From NCBI RefSeq assembly GCF_000003815.2, contig NC_049993.1:10307459-10371458 (forward strand): a DNA stretch of 64,000 nt. The letters run 5' to 3'. Positions 35,262 through 47,272 of the stretch are shown here, in pieces. The notes under the pieces are model-generated. The model searched no databases. It was not told where the DNA came from and saw nothing but the letters and a program-made list of their open reading frames with translations. The translations under genes and the position numbers were made by a program. Position 1 is the stretch's first letter. Each line of letters starts with the position of its first letter. Source of the stretch: Branchiostoma floridae. Its lineage: Eukaryota; Chordata; Leptocardii; Amphioxiformes; Branchiostomatidae.

Positions 35262-35844
35262 TACGAGGGGCGTTCAAGAAGTAATCCACCTGACCCATTT
35301 CCCAAAAGAAGGAGATTAATGAAACTTGGTGCAGGTATTAGTCTTTCTCTTCATAAGAACCACCCAGAGTTATGCATTTCTACCATCGTTTGATGCAGCT
35401 CTGTACACCGTTTTTGTAGGACGCCCCAGGTTGGTCCTGCAACAGATGCCTCATCAATGGCAGAAGAGGGACGACCAGGTCTGGGAGCTGTTTCCACAGA
35501 CTTCCGGCCATGTTTGAATTCACAATGCCAGCGTTTTACAAGGTCATATGATGGGGAATCATCACCATAAGTTTCTTTTATTTCATCAAAAGTCTCATTT
35601 GGTATGCGTCCTTTCAAATACAAAAACCGGATCACTGCGCGACACTCAACTGGCTCCATTTCACACCTGGTCCATTTCACACCTGACTCAGTTCAAACAC
35701 CTTTAAATCAAAAACCAAAATTAGTTCAGAGCTGTTTTTTGCAACATAACCCATAGAGATATGAATCATTACATATGCAAAATTTCATCTAGATCAGACA
35801 ACTGGAAGTGGGTCAGGTGGATTACTTCTTGAACGCCCCTCGTA
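35262..35844 (-). mobile_element. Internally deleted mariner-like transposon
   Basis: A 583-bp element with perfect 35-bp terminal inverted repeats (35262-35296 and 35810-35844; they start tacgaggggcgttcaagaag) and TA at each edge, as expected for Tc1/mariner insertion. On the minus strand 35680-35351 encodes the transposase N-terminal HTH region: RAVIRFLYLKGR, YGDDSPSYDLVKRW, RPGRPSSAIDE. It then jumps to an unrelated short tail. The DDD catalytic core is absent, so it is not autonomous. Confidence 0.9.
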
Positions 35845-37009
35845 ATTTATCCAGCAGAAGCTGGCGTTCTGCTAAGAGATGCAAGCTTTCATAAAATAGT
35901 GTCAGATCAGTGTTTCATGTAAGACACGTTTATGTATGTTATATTGGTGTAGTTTTGTGTAAATTGATGGCTGTTCTTGTTAGATATTTCTGTTGTTGGG
36001 TGTGAAATTAACCACGGATAAAACTCTCGGAGTCCTGGTTAAAAAACAAGTCAAGTCATATGTCTTTGACGTATCTCCGGCTGGAGGGTCTTTAACAGCC
36101 AATATTCAATCAAAGGTTTCATAATGGCAGAAAAAAAATTCGTTGGAATGAAAGTATGAGAAACAGCTCTTATGTTTCTGAACAGGACAATACTTCCATT
36201 GTATATAGTTACGACCATGTTGATACAACACCAAGTTCACAAGTTACGTAAGGAACAAGTGATCTCAGGCGACCCTTATATGGCACATACTGGTCATCTT
36301 CTTTGGCTAAGTTGTCAGAGATATATTTACTAGTAACAGGTTTTTAACGAGAGAGGCCACTTGTTAAGTATGATTCATGACTTTTCTATGATGAAAGACA
36401 TACATTTACTTGTGGTTTATCACACCACCTGCACAAAAGAAATTACACTTACCTGTAGCAGCAGCTTATCAATTACACAAAATCACACCAGTATATGATA
36501 CCATACAGGAATGTGTCTTACTTGAAATACATCTGACATTATTTGATAAAAGCTAACATATATCAGTAGACCGCAAAGTTCTCATCGATAAATTATGATA
36601 ATGACCGGTTGCACTCCATCAGACTGAACTACCAATTTCTGTCAAACAACGCAACATTATCTTTTCCGTCATTTGGTGGCTTCAAAACAAAGCCTGTAGA
36701 AATAAGCTGCAGTAAACACTTGTAGAGATATGAAATAATATACATGTAGGTAACGTCACTCTCCTACCATGTCAACTTTTATGTTACATCCATTCTGTAC
36801 TCCTGTTTTCAAAAGTACTACAGTGTAGTATTTTCAAATCATTTGTTCTACCTTTGCAAATTTATTGCCGACGGCTACAAAGGTCACTCTGGCTTGATTT
36901 CATAGATGACATCCTCTGAACAATCTAAAAGAAATTGATGAGAACGCACAGCAAAATTGAAATTTAGATGCTTTAGCCCTTCAAAACGTGACAGGTTATA
37001 CTCGGCCCT

Positions 37010-37575
37010 TCCATTGGTAAATTTTGAAGGAAAATGCCATTTATAGCTTAATATCTGATAGTTTGATTTGTAAATGTTCTTAAATATTGTTATTCTTGAT
37101 TTTAAATGGTCAGAAATTTAAATAAACCTAAAAAATTTCAACCCCTTTGCGAGCCTTTCACCATTTCCCCATTCCCGAAAAGACAGAAATTTGGCAATTT
37201 GGCGGTCGTTTTAGCCACTTTTCAGGGGGCGGCCGGGAGCGGTACTGCAGATTGGGCTCTATTAGGGTACGTAGTTCTGACTCGTAAAATGTGATTATAT
37301 AAAAGGGATTAGTTGTTAAGTCGGTAAAAAGCTTTTCTACTAGGTCCAGGCACCTTTTCACACATTTACAATAACCTTTGAAACGCTAGTTGGCATATGA
37401 TAATGGTTTTTCAGGTGCCGCGTGAGGAGCCCAATTATCACAATGTCCTCCTGTTGAAGCGCCACCTACATTCATGTATACATCGTGTTTTGAGCATAAA
37501 TGAGTAAGTTAATGGAATATATAGGTTTTTCCTCAACATCTTTGCCTTTTACTCAACTGTTAATCTTTTTATATG
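37010..37575. repeat. Right arm of a long inverted repeat
   Basis: Reverse-complement partner of 34125-34710; the core 37160-37310 is nearly identical. The pair may be the ends of a foldback-type or long-TIR DNA transposon, or an inverted duplication. No transposase other than the nested mariner remnant was recognised between the arms. Confidence 0.85.
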
Positions 37576-37748
37576 GGGTAATGGACTGTCAGAGAAGCCT
37601 TGTCGCCACTAAGAACCTCATGAGTCTTTTGCTCCAACATCTGCTTGGAAGTCAGGCATTCTGAAAAGCGTACCGGCATTTGAAACATTTTGCCAAAGCT
37701 ATAATGGGTTACGTCGATGTAGGTTAGAGATCCAGGTAATACGATACG

Positions 37749-37833
37749 CCAAAAATAGTTACTCAAGCAGCTGGATATGGTTTTGAAAATATGTTTCAAA
37801 ACCATATCCAGTTGCTTGAGTAACTATTTTTGG
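37749..37833. repeat. 40-bp-arm hairpin
   Basis: 37749-37788 and 37794-37833 are inverted copies over 40 bases with one mismatch (which would be G:U as RNA) and a 5-base loop. It lies just outside the right arm of the inverted-repeat element, and each side is bordered by ataatgggtta. Confidence 0.9.
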
Positions 37834-38876
37834 CCTATAATGGGTTATTCTACATGAAACTACATTATAACGTTCATACAAATGTAAACTGCTCTACTAG
37901 CCTCGTAGGGGGCTTAATTGCTTTCTATAAGCTAAAAACTTGCATACTATACACGGTGACCACCCAGATAAGTTTAAGCCTCGCTGGCTTTCACAGTAAA
38001 GTATTTACAAATGGTGTCCAAGTGATGATAATTATGAAGGTAGATGGTAAGCAGGTTGAAGATTTGGGTTGCAATATTTTTTACCGTGGATAAAACCTGT
38101 GTTATGTGGCCTGAAGGTGAAATTGACGCTGATTGGTCGTGTAAATGTACATACAGATAATTCAATTAATATTACTCCACATCAAACAACGTTATATGCT
38201 GATTGGTCAACTACAATTAATTGAACAACTAGAAAGGCAACATTTTTGAAAAAAATGCAGGATGTGGGCGAAGGGAAAAGAAAGCAAAAATCGCAGGAAA
38301 AGAAGCAACAAGAAAGGCAACATTTTCGCGAAAATGCAGCAAAAAGAAAAAAAAATTAAAAAACATTATCTGTCCACGGATTCGATCACGGAGCGTTGGT
38401 TTACCACGCGTGAATAATCCCATTGAGCCAGTGCTACAACATGTTACGAGCGCACGTTTTAACAGGTATACAAATGTATTGCGTTGCTTGAAAAAACCCG
38501 CGAGCTTCCGCTGGCTATTTTTCTCGCTTATAATCGAAGGTATTTCATTAAAACTTGGACAGAATACTAGAATATTTTTTTGTGGGGCATTTTTATGTTG
38601 TTATTTAGCCGATTAGATGCTCTGAACTTGTTGCATTTTCAACGTTTTTCGGCCCCGTAACCGGTTCTACCCAACGTCCAATACCCCTACTTTTTGTGAT
38701 ACTGCGCTGCCGAGTGCCATTTTGTGACCTGTGCGTTGATAGGTTTACCCCTGACGTATCCACCAAACAGTCAGAATGTTAGCCAATCAAAAAGCTGGAA
38801 ACGTGGACTGCATGCTACAGGTTCCATTTTTTCTGAGTTTTGATTGGTCGGGTGGAATATCTGTAGATAATACTAA

Positions 38877-38950
38877 ATGTGTGGCTTCGCCCACATAAAA
38901 ATGTGTGGCTTCGCCCACATAATAAATGTGTGGCTTCGCCCACATAATAA
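38877..38950. repeat. Three tandem copies of a 24-bp hairpin motif
   Basis: The motif atgtgtggcttcgcccacat is repeated three times in direct tandem. Each copy is itself a short dyad with cttcg at its centre. Confidence 0.9.
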
Positions 38951-41900
38951 ATGTACAGCTATGGCACTCTCAGTACGATCTAAAAATGGAACTATTATAC
39001 CACAACATGTCCATGCCTCGCTGGCTTTACGTTAAAGCAGAAAAATCACAGACACACACCCAAAAAATCAGATCCCAAAACACATGTTACAAAGAAATGT
39101 ATTTCTGTCACAAGGTCATTACATGGTGTACTGTTGGGGACAAGTCGACCCTGACATCCATAGTAAAATTGCCAAAGAGAACAACTTCAACCCACAAATA
39201 CATCATTTTCCACAATAGCAGTAATTTAGAAATCTTGGTAGATTTAATCACCCAGTGTCATTCTGCAAATTGACCGACATTTGGGAGTTGGTAAACTGGA
39301 TCAGCTTTAAGCCTTGTATTTCAAATAGCAGCTGAATGTTTAATAAAGAATCATGATCATATGTCTATCAGGAGAACAGAACTTACTTTTACTCTATAAA
39401 ATGGTATCTTTTTGTATGTCATTCTGATAAACAATAATTGTAATCGTTGACATATGTTATTAGCTAAGTTGTTAACTATGCTTGAACATAGAATTCATTA
39501 GATTGTTTGACTAATTCCAATCATCTTAAGGTTGATGTATAATTCCATCCAAAAGTTGTACTTGGTATTTCCCAATACAATGTAGATATTATACATTCTG
39601 AATCAATATGTACAAGAACTAGGACATGACTCTCAGACAAACAAACTGGGGAAAAGATCAACTTTAGTTTGATTAGCAGTGTAAACAAATCAGATATTTT
39701 GTTCCACATTCAATGTGGGGACTGCATAACATCACACTGATATGCCCAAGTCAGGTGTAGAAACAGTACCATCTTATCCTTTCAACAACCATTCTGACTC
39801 ATTTCTTGTCATAAAGCAATTAAACTCTTAAACACAACCTATTGCGGTACCAACAAATCTCCATGCTCTTCCTTATATGTGATCATTATTGAGTTTAGAT
39901 AAAATTTTCAGTATTTGAGACAATTATTTACATCCCAGGTCACTGCTATTCACTTCCTGTGGGTCATCGTCAAGTTGTGAGGAGCAGAAGAGGTCGGTGT
40001 CCTTAGGATCAGGGGTCAGGTTTGGTGTCCCCTCGACCTCGAGTCCCTCATGCAGACTGAACTTCTACTTCTGCACCAGTCCCCAGCAGGACGAAGATTA
40101 ACCTGGACATGTCTGGCAACCACCAACACTGCAGAAACAGGGGTAGAATCGTCATTGGTTTTTCTTTATTCAGTTCAGAACACAACTAGAAAGCCATTAT
40201 ATCATTTATTTGCAAAATTATGCCCAAAGGTAATTGCATATACAGTCTCAAGATAGTGTGATACATAAAACTGCACTGATTATAAGCTGTGTCACAAAAG
40301 TTGTATGTCACTAGTCTATTTCACTTCTTATACAGCTCCATGGATGGCAGGTACACCTGGCTTCCTAATGATAAAATTGGTACAGAGAGAATGGGGATCA
40401 TGATCTGGAGACTGGAGCCAAACACTGAAATGTACCAAAGGCAGATACAATGAACAATACAGAAATGTATGGACAAATCAAGACTGCCTAATGTAAGTTG
40501 TTATCAACAGCTTCAATTCGATCAACGGTAAACAACACTGTTGATGTGACAGACACTGCAGGATCATAACATAAGGTTAAGGGTTTCGATTCTGCCCTAC
40601 TTGTTCTGAGCCGCCACATACTAAGAGTGACACTAACAGTAAGACGTTTAGTCTCTCGGAACATATCCCACAATTATATGTGTCTAATGAAGGTCTAATG
40701 AAGATGGTCCTTTTACAATAGACTTACTGCAAAGACACCACCGTGTCTTCTGACAGAGAAGCTGATTACAGTCTCTAACTTCGTATCAGAAAAGACCATG
40801 TCATCTCCGAGGTGCAGGATGTAAAGGGGGGGGGGGCTACATAGCAAAGCAACAACCCATCAGACACGCCCCCTCGTTCTCAGCATCTTTCACATATATG
40901 GACCCTGAATCAGCTGAATCTGGCCCGAGGTTTAACCGACAGGTGTGAGGTGCCACGATACTAGAAAATAACCTACATCACGGCATGGTAGAATTATAAT
41001 TTGAAACACGAAAATGGACGACACACCTAGCCTGAAAACAACACCCCAAAAACTTTATTTTACCTGGTCAAAAGTAACCCACTTAACGTTACCAACGTAA
41101 GTGTCTCTAACACTTGAAAATATTTCTAAAGTTTCAACCACATAAATATTTACTATTTACCCGTGGCTATAAAACAGATCCAAAACTCACCTGGTCTTCC
41201 TTGAAGCCCAACGTTACACTAAAACTTCAAACGGTCCACGGAATTTAACCTTTGACCCTTTAACAACAGCAAATGGGAATCAATTTTCAAATAGCATCGA
41301 TGTATGTCAGTTTATCTATATCGGTTACACCTGTCAGTGAGGACCCCTAGCGATTTATATCATTTTTGCCGCTGCTGGATACAGATTTCCTGCAATGATA
41401 TCTTTAGCCGTTAGGCGGCGCTTTTGAGTCGTGTGCAAGATGCACCTTTGTATAGGCGTAGATACGTTGATTCTAATTGACTTGATTCCAGCAGAATGGA
41501 CTAATTACTGGCGAATAAAGATGGAAAATGCACTATAAAATTGGCCAGTACAATGTTCATCGAGGAAATTGATTTTCGAGGATGAAATCCCAGCCTCTTG
41601 CACCTACTTGCAGATTAGAAATCCCATGTTTATGCCGTAGGAATATTCATAGAACTTTTAGTGTAGAATACAAGTGACAACACGGATAACAATTACGAAA
41701 GAGCTTGACAAGATGGTTTAATCAGCAATTTTATTCTGAGATCGCTGCAAATCTTGAGCTGACAAGACAATATCTTACTATATTCTACATATGCGTATAC
41801 GGTTGTTTGTCTACTTTTTACAGATCGAGTTTGACGTCGATGTCAATAGATTGGCCATGGCAATCAGATTCAAACTAATTGCATAAAATACGTACATACT

Positions 41901-42057
41901 GGTACATGGTCACATTACAATTTGCTTCTGTACTTCACTACTGATCAGATTCCAACGTTTTAAGACACAATCGCAAAATGGCAATGGCAATGAACACTTC
42001 CAGACATTTCCAGATACTTTCAGGTATTATAAACTGCAACATAAGTATTTGAAAACT
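38951..42057. other. Noncoding between repeats and Pax gene
   Basis: About 3.1 kb in which no exon, RNA gene or bounded element was recognised on either strand. The right edge is presumably the 3' UTR of the Pax gene on the minus strand. A run of nine G lies near 40827-40836. Confidence 0.55.
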
Positions 42058-43992
42058 TTAAACCACCCTCCACTGGCGATACACTGACCTCAAGTGAAGA
42101 GGATGATCGCTGATATTGTAAAGTGGTAAGGTTTGGCCTTCGGTTTGGCCATTGCCAAGGCGGCGTTGGTGCAACATTAGTGGCATCCGCGAGGCGGCAT
42201 TGCTGCGTTGTGCTAGACCCGATGAGGTGGGAAGTTCGATCATTCGTGGCTGTGAGAGGGCAGGATCGATGTTTAAAGATGCTGAGCTATTCTTTTCCTC
42301 AGTTTTCTTCACAACTTCCTTCCTCGGCCCCCCAGGTTGCTCTACTAACCCATTCGCCTTGAAGCCAGAGTGATCATCTGTCGCCGCTGGTCCACCTGCT
42401 GCAAAGTAGACCAGCTGTTAATCAACAGAATCATTACAACAGTATGGGGATATGGATTGTACACATTGTATGATTGGTGCAAACAGCACAAAGATTAACA
42501 CAAGGCAGAGTACCAGGGACATTAAACTGTGTGAGAAACGGCGAGTTCAAGAATCGGAAGTGAAAATGCAACATAATTGGTGACTGAAATATCAGCCACG
42601 TATATAAAACTTAAAGGCATTGGGTATCTTCAACTTGATGATCATACGCATCTTATCACAACCAAGGGGAACTATGTGTTAAGGGCTACCTGTAGTGTCA
42701 GATGCCGAGGAAGGTTCCATGAGGCTGCCGTCTTTTCTATTTTCAGTCGTTTTGTTCTGTTCTACAGTCACTCCAGTTGGTGGGCTTACTTTGGTCGGTA
42801 CAGTGCGGGATGTGTCATTTCCCGATGTACTAGTATTCTTCACCGATGGACCACTAGATGTCGCTATTTGAACTGGTAGGAGAGGGATCGGTGCGTGGAT
42901 ACCTGGAGCCCTGATAGTTCTGAAGTTGATGGGTAGTCTCTGTTGGTCCTGGAAAAAAAGAAATAAGAGTTTTTAAAATTTCATAATATTCAATCTAGTA
43001 AACATTTGAACAATTGAAAGAAGTTGCCATATACATTACTACTAGAATGTGCTGTGCGTGAGTACAATTTCCTGTGTTTTGAAATGATGGCTGTACATTC
43101 AACTTACGCATGTGGAAGTTGGTAAAGTCCTGAGGATGCGGTTGATGGAAGAGACGCTGGGCAGGTTGCCTTCCGTGCAGACCCTGTCCGCTAGGAGGCG
43201 CTCACGGATCTCCCAGGCGAACATGCTCGGCTTCTCCAGCTTGTACCCCAGGATCTTCCGAACCACCAGCGGTGTCGCTACCTGCGAGAAACAACGTGAA
43301 CAAATCAAATAAAGTATGTTCTATAGCAGTAGGCAAAGGGCGTACAAACGTTCGACTTCTGAATATCAACAAAGCTTTCAACAACGGGAAACATAGATTT
43401 TGGCAACTTTACCTTTGGCCTGCTTCCTCCAATGGACCCTGGTCTGACTGTCCCCGTCTCGAAGTAACGGGACAGAATCTTGGAGACACAGCCGTGCGAT
43501 ACCAGCAACCGCCGCGAGATGTCGCATGGCCGCACGCCCATCAGCGCCAGGTGCACGATGTACCTTCTGACGTGGTCCGGTAAAGGGCGTCCGTTTACGA
43601 AGATACCACCCAGCTGGTTTATTCCCGTTTGTCCTGTAAAAGAAAATCAAGAAAGTGAAACTATACAGTGATATTTTCAACGTATAATTCTCATGCTTGT
43701 CACAAGACAGCTACGTCTGTAGAGAACTTAATAGAAACAGATGGCGATTAAACTTTAACAGTTCATGCATTTAACGTTGACTACAAAGAAATCGACTATT
43801 TTCTCTCCATTCGTTAGGGCTATGTCTTCCAAATCTTTTTATTTTCCAAAGTCTTCATATGTATACTGCATGGTAGAACATATTACTCAATGGAAGCCAA
43901 AGGTATCTTCATATCTTTGGCTTCCAATCAGAAGTGCGTCCTACTTGCGTAACGTTATATGTATACTTGATCAACTCACCTGTGTGGGACAT
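42058..43992 (-). CDS. Pox-neuro-class Pax transcription factor (5 exons, complete)
   Basis: Nuclear DNA-binding protein. Exons in transcript order: 43992-43980 (13 nt), 43633-43413, 43281-43108, 42948-42690, 42398-42058; phases 1, 0, 0, 1; total 1008 nt, 335 codons plus TAA. Residues 5-131 are a full paired domain. The PAI half has [36 protein letters not shown] and RPGSIGGS; the RED half has [21 protein letters not shown] and [12 protein letters not shown]. There is no homeodomain; the remaining 200 residues are Ser/Thr/Pro-rich and end in VYRQWRVV. The start MSHTGQTG, the words [23 protein letters not shown] and RPGSIGGS, and the missing homeodomain are closest to Drosophila Pox neuro from memory. 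Pax1/9, 2/5/8, 3/7 and 4/6 differ at several of these places. A 5' UTR exon may end or begin at 43994, where an AG precedes ATATG. Confidence 0.9.
43108..43281 (-). other. Paired domain, RED subdomain exon
   Basis: 58 codons beginning [20 protein letters not shown] and ending with the C-terminal helix SSINRILRT plus LPTSTC. Splice sites CTCGCAG and GTAAGT. Confidence 0.95.
43413..43633 (-). other. Paired domain, PAI subdomain exon
   Basis: 73 codons from the Q of [10 protein letters not shown] to SRPK. It contains the beta-hairpin, the recognition helix region [16 protein letters not shown] and the linker RPGSIGGS. Both splice sites are consensus (TTTACAG acceptor, GTAAAG donor). Confidence 0.95.
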
Positions 43993-44991
43993 ATCTGCAT
44001 ATGATGGACAATCTCCTAATGTTATAGATAAAAGAAAACATTGACATCAAACTTTAATACAATTACATAGAAGAAGTAACTTGATATTGCTATGTGAATC
44101 ATTTATAACGCGTCTATACCCCCCTACGTCTTTATGTAAGTTAAAGTTGCTGACGCCAACAATAGATTTACAATGTCAACAAATCGTCAGAACATCAAGC
44201 ATCGTTTAATTTCTATTTGAGATGTTAGAAAAGACTAAAAGAAACACGGAAAGCATCTTTCATTCATAGAGGAGAGCAAACATCAGTCAAAAGACTGTCC
44301 GAAAACACCCCCTTACCTACAACAGGATCTGTAGTCACGGTTATACTGAACCAAACCGACTGTACTGTTCGTAGTCTGCAACCACCTCGGTGAGCAACTG
44401 CAAGCAATTGTTGTTTCATTGAAGTATTCGAATTCTCGTATTTATACAGACGAGTAGGGATGTTCCAATATCTTTGCCAGAGAGGTATATATTTCTTAAT
44501 GTCATCACCAAACCATTTAAAGATGCGATGAACACAATATATCCCTTGTGAAGTACTAAGTATCCTCATGAAGAATCCAGGGCTTGATATTATTCTTAAT
44601 AATTGAAGCTTCATCTGCAAAATGTTTTAAATCACTTCGGAATAACCCACCTTGTTTTAAGTGGAATGTCCCAAATCCAGGAGTCGCTAACGAGAAAAGG
44701 AAACGCTTTAATCTCTGCCCTGTGCACCTGCCGAGTCTACCGGGACAGGTACCGTCCCGTTAATCTCCGAGCAGATGTTGGCCCTAGCTTCGTTTTCGTC
44801 TTTGATCTTATTTTTTCCGTCTCAGGGTGCTGCTACTTTCTATATATAGTGGAAACAAACAGTATACACTATTCACACATGCCTCTTTTTCTGTCCACAG
44901 CGTGATAGCAAATAATGCTATAGATCACTGGAATAGATCTTTAATAGAAGCTGAACGTACAATGACATCTATCAAATGGCAAAAATCATTG
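43993..44991. other. Pax 5' flank, no exon supported
   Basis: Upstream of the Pax start on the minus strand. It should hold its promoter and 5' UTR exon, but no TATA box or other clear signal was found. The right edge is the start of the 2.28-kb duplication. Confidence 0.5.
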
Positions 44992-47269
44992 GCTTGATTC
45001 CATTATCACGGAAAGATTGGTCGGAAAAAATGATATTTTTAAGAATAAGAGCAACACAATAGTGTATACAGAGTCTGTAAATACGTAAATCAATCCCTGC
45101 AGTTCACAGCCTTCTCATGATAGGCATGCCAAATGTCGTGACTTCCTCATGACTTCCTCATTACAAGACTAAACCATTATCAGGGTCCCAATGACTGCAT
45201 GATCCCCCTCCCCTCCTCCCCACTCGTCCATGCATCTTTAATGACGTGTTCCTGCCTTAAAAGCCGTCATTAAGCAGCTAATGTCCCCCTTCTTCTGTCA
45301 CCTTTCCTGTTAGACAGGTGCTAACGTGGTTGTCTTTATTCCCAGTCCCTGTAATTGAAAGAGATCGCTTGGAATCATTTTGTATTCTAGCATATAGTGG
45401 CGGATGCAGCTGCTTTGGCCAGGAAACAGCTGGAACGCTTCCAACAAAGTGCTAATCTCTGGAACACGGAAACGTTATGGAATAAAGTCCTGCGCTGTCC
45501 TATTAGAACACATACAAACGGGTGAGTACTATATAGGCTGAAAGTTTTAACTGGTGTTTTGTAAGTCTATAAAGGTCCCTTGTGCGAAGGAAGCTTTGTG
45601 TTCACCTTATCTATCGATGCACCGGCGGTTCGCTCATTAGCGCTCAAGTACTCTCAGAGAAGGGTCATTATCTAGGATAATCCCATATCAAAACTACAAG
45701 ACAAAAGAATGGACAACAAGCTACGTATACAATACGGGTTATTATAGATTTAATACTTGTCACAGTACAAAAGCTCTCACGTAGAAACTTTACCTGCGTA
45801 ACGTTATACGTAATTTGGTACAGTTCCTCACATTTGACATTGCACTCATTACAAGTACATTGTAGTTATACATTGACCCACGAGCTCATTTCCTTCTAAC
45901 GTTAGAAATCTCAATATCTCATTCTTTTATCTTGGCAAAGTACGAATACTTATGTGCAAATATCTACCAGGAGACGGTGCCAAAATTTACAACTTATAAA
46001 TGTGTTTAACACGTATAATTAAGCCATACAACAAAATACAGGCATAAATACGTTGGAAATACCCTTCAGAAACACATAGTAATAGATGCTACGTTATGTA
46101 GTTTGATAATCTAGTCAAAAGATGCATTTAATGCATACGTGTATAAATAACCGTGCTCTCGGAGCATAATACTAGGAGAACCACTGGAAGGATTCGCATA
46201 TTCTTTAACATCTGTAGGCACCATAGGTGCTACCATTTGTGTCTAGTCTTGCCATGCATATTTATCATACATGAAATATAAATGATGGTAGCTGTTTTCG
46301 ACAGCAACCCTGAAGTCTCGCAGTACCAGGAAGTCCCGGATATGACGCAGGTACTCGGAGGGCGGGTCCTGCATATCCGGTTCCATGACGTATGAGGGTC
46401 TGCCGGGATGTTGCACATCAAGCACGTCTATCTGCAGTGGTTGGTGGACAGAACATGAATTCAGTACGAATATGATGTAACTGTTTATGTCATGGAAAGG
46501 AGAACTGATTTTGTTTTGAACGAGCCTTGATTTATACACTAAGATGAAATTATTCGTACTGACCGTGACATTGATGGCTGTTATGAACGTTTGCAGTTGG
46601 TGCCGACAGGCGGTGATGTTGGCAGCGAGGCTGGAGTGGGTCCCCTCCTCCAGCACAGCGTCCCACTCCATCTCGTACAGGTACCGCCGGGCCACGTACA
46701 TGCTGCTGTAGATGGCAGACAGGCGCGCTGCATCCTGGGGACAACATGGCGGAACTTTACTCTGGGCTGTTACATGCTCAAGATAGAAGTGAATAACACT
46801 GTTTTCTTATCACCAGAACCGCCACCTAAGTACTCATCATCAGGCACACGGACGGAAACATAGGGCAGCTTGCATTGGAGCACTCCGCTATTCTCCAAGC
46901 AGAGGTTGGATCGTGGGGGTAGTGTCCGTGGTTTAAAGCCGCTCGGAAGGGATCAGTTAGAAATCTCGGCCACTACTATCCCCCGATCCCAAACCCTGCT
47001 TGAAGAATGGCTTGACAGTTCATAATAGACCTGAACTGTATTTATCGGTGTCATTCTTGTCTGTAGTGACGACTCAACATAACATAGCCCGTACTCTTTG
47101 AGACAGGAAGTTAGCTCACAGTGCATTACGTGCAGATCAAAATCAGATATGTGTTCTAAAAGTACTATCTATAACTACAAATTACTAAATCTGGATCAAA
47201 ATAACGTACGTCCATGTCGAAGAAACCATCGTTGTAAGGGCCAGGCAGCAGGAGACCGGGAATCTCGTC
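44992..47269. repeat. Tandem duplication, distal copy
   Basis: Homologous over its whole length to 47273-49554, with scattered substitutions and small indels. It carries a second copy of cytokine exons 4 and 5 and, at its right end (47218-47269), a truncated exon 3 that lacks its acceptor because the breakpoint cuts inside that exon. Confidence 0.92.
46243..46734 (-). other. Duplicate cytokine exons 4' and 5'
   Basis: Exon 4' 46734-46564 (171 nt) and exon 5' 46431-46243 (189 nt, TAG) keep frame, splice sites and stop. Compared with exons 4 and 5 the protein differs at only two places (DAAR for DEAR, ANIT for ANLT). They lie downstream of the stop of the complete gene and their own exon 3 copy is broken. 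They could serve only by skipping the proximal pair and joining exon 3 to exon 4'; otherwise they are a remnant. Confidence 0.7.
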
Positions 47270-47272
47270 ACT

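Noticed and set aside
44264-44620. 118-codon minus-strand frame upstream of the Pax gene
   Set aside because: No domain, no signal peptide and no splice partner to the Pax mini-exon.
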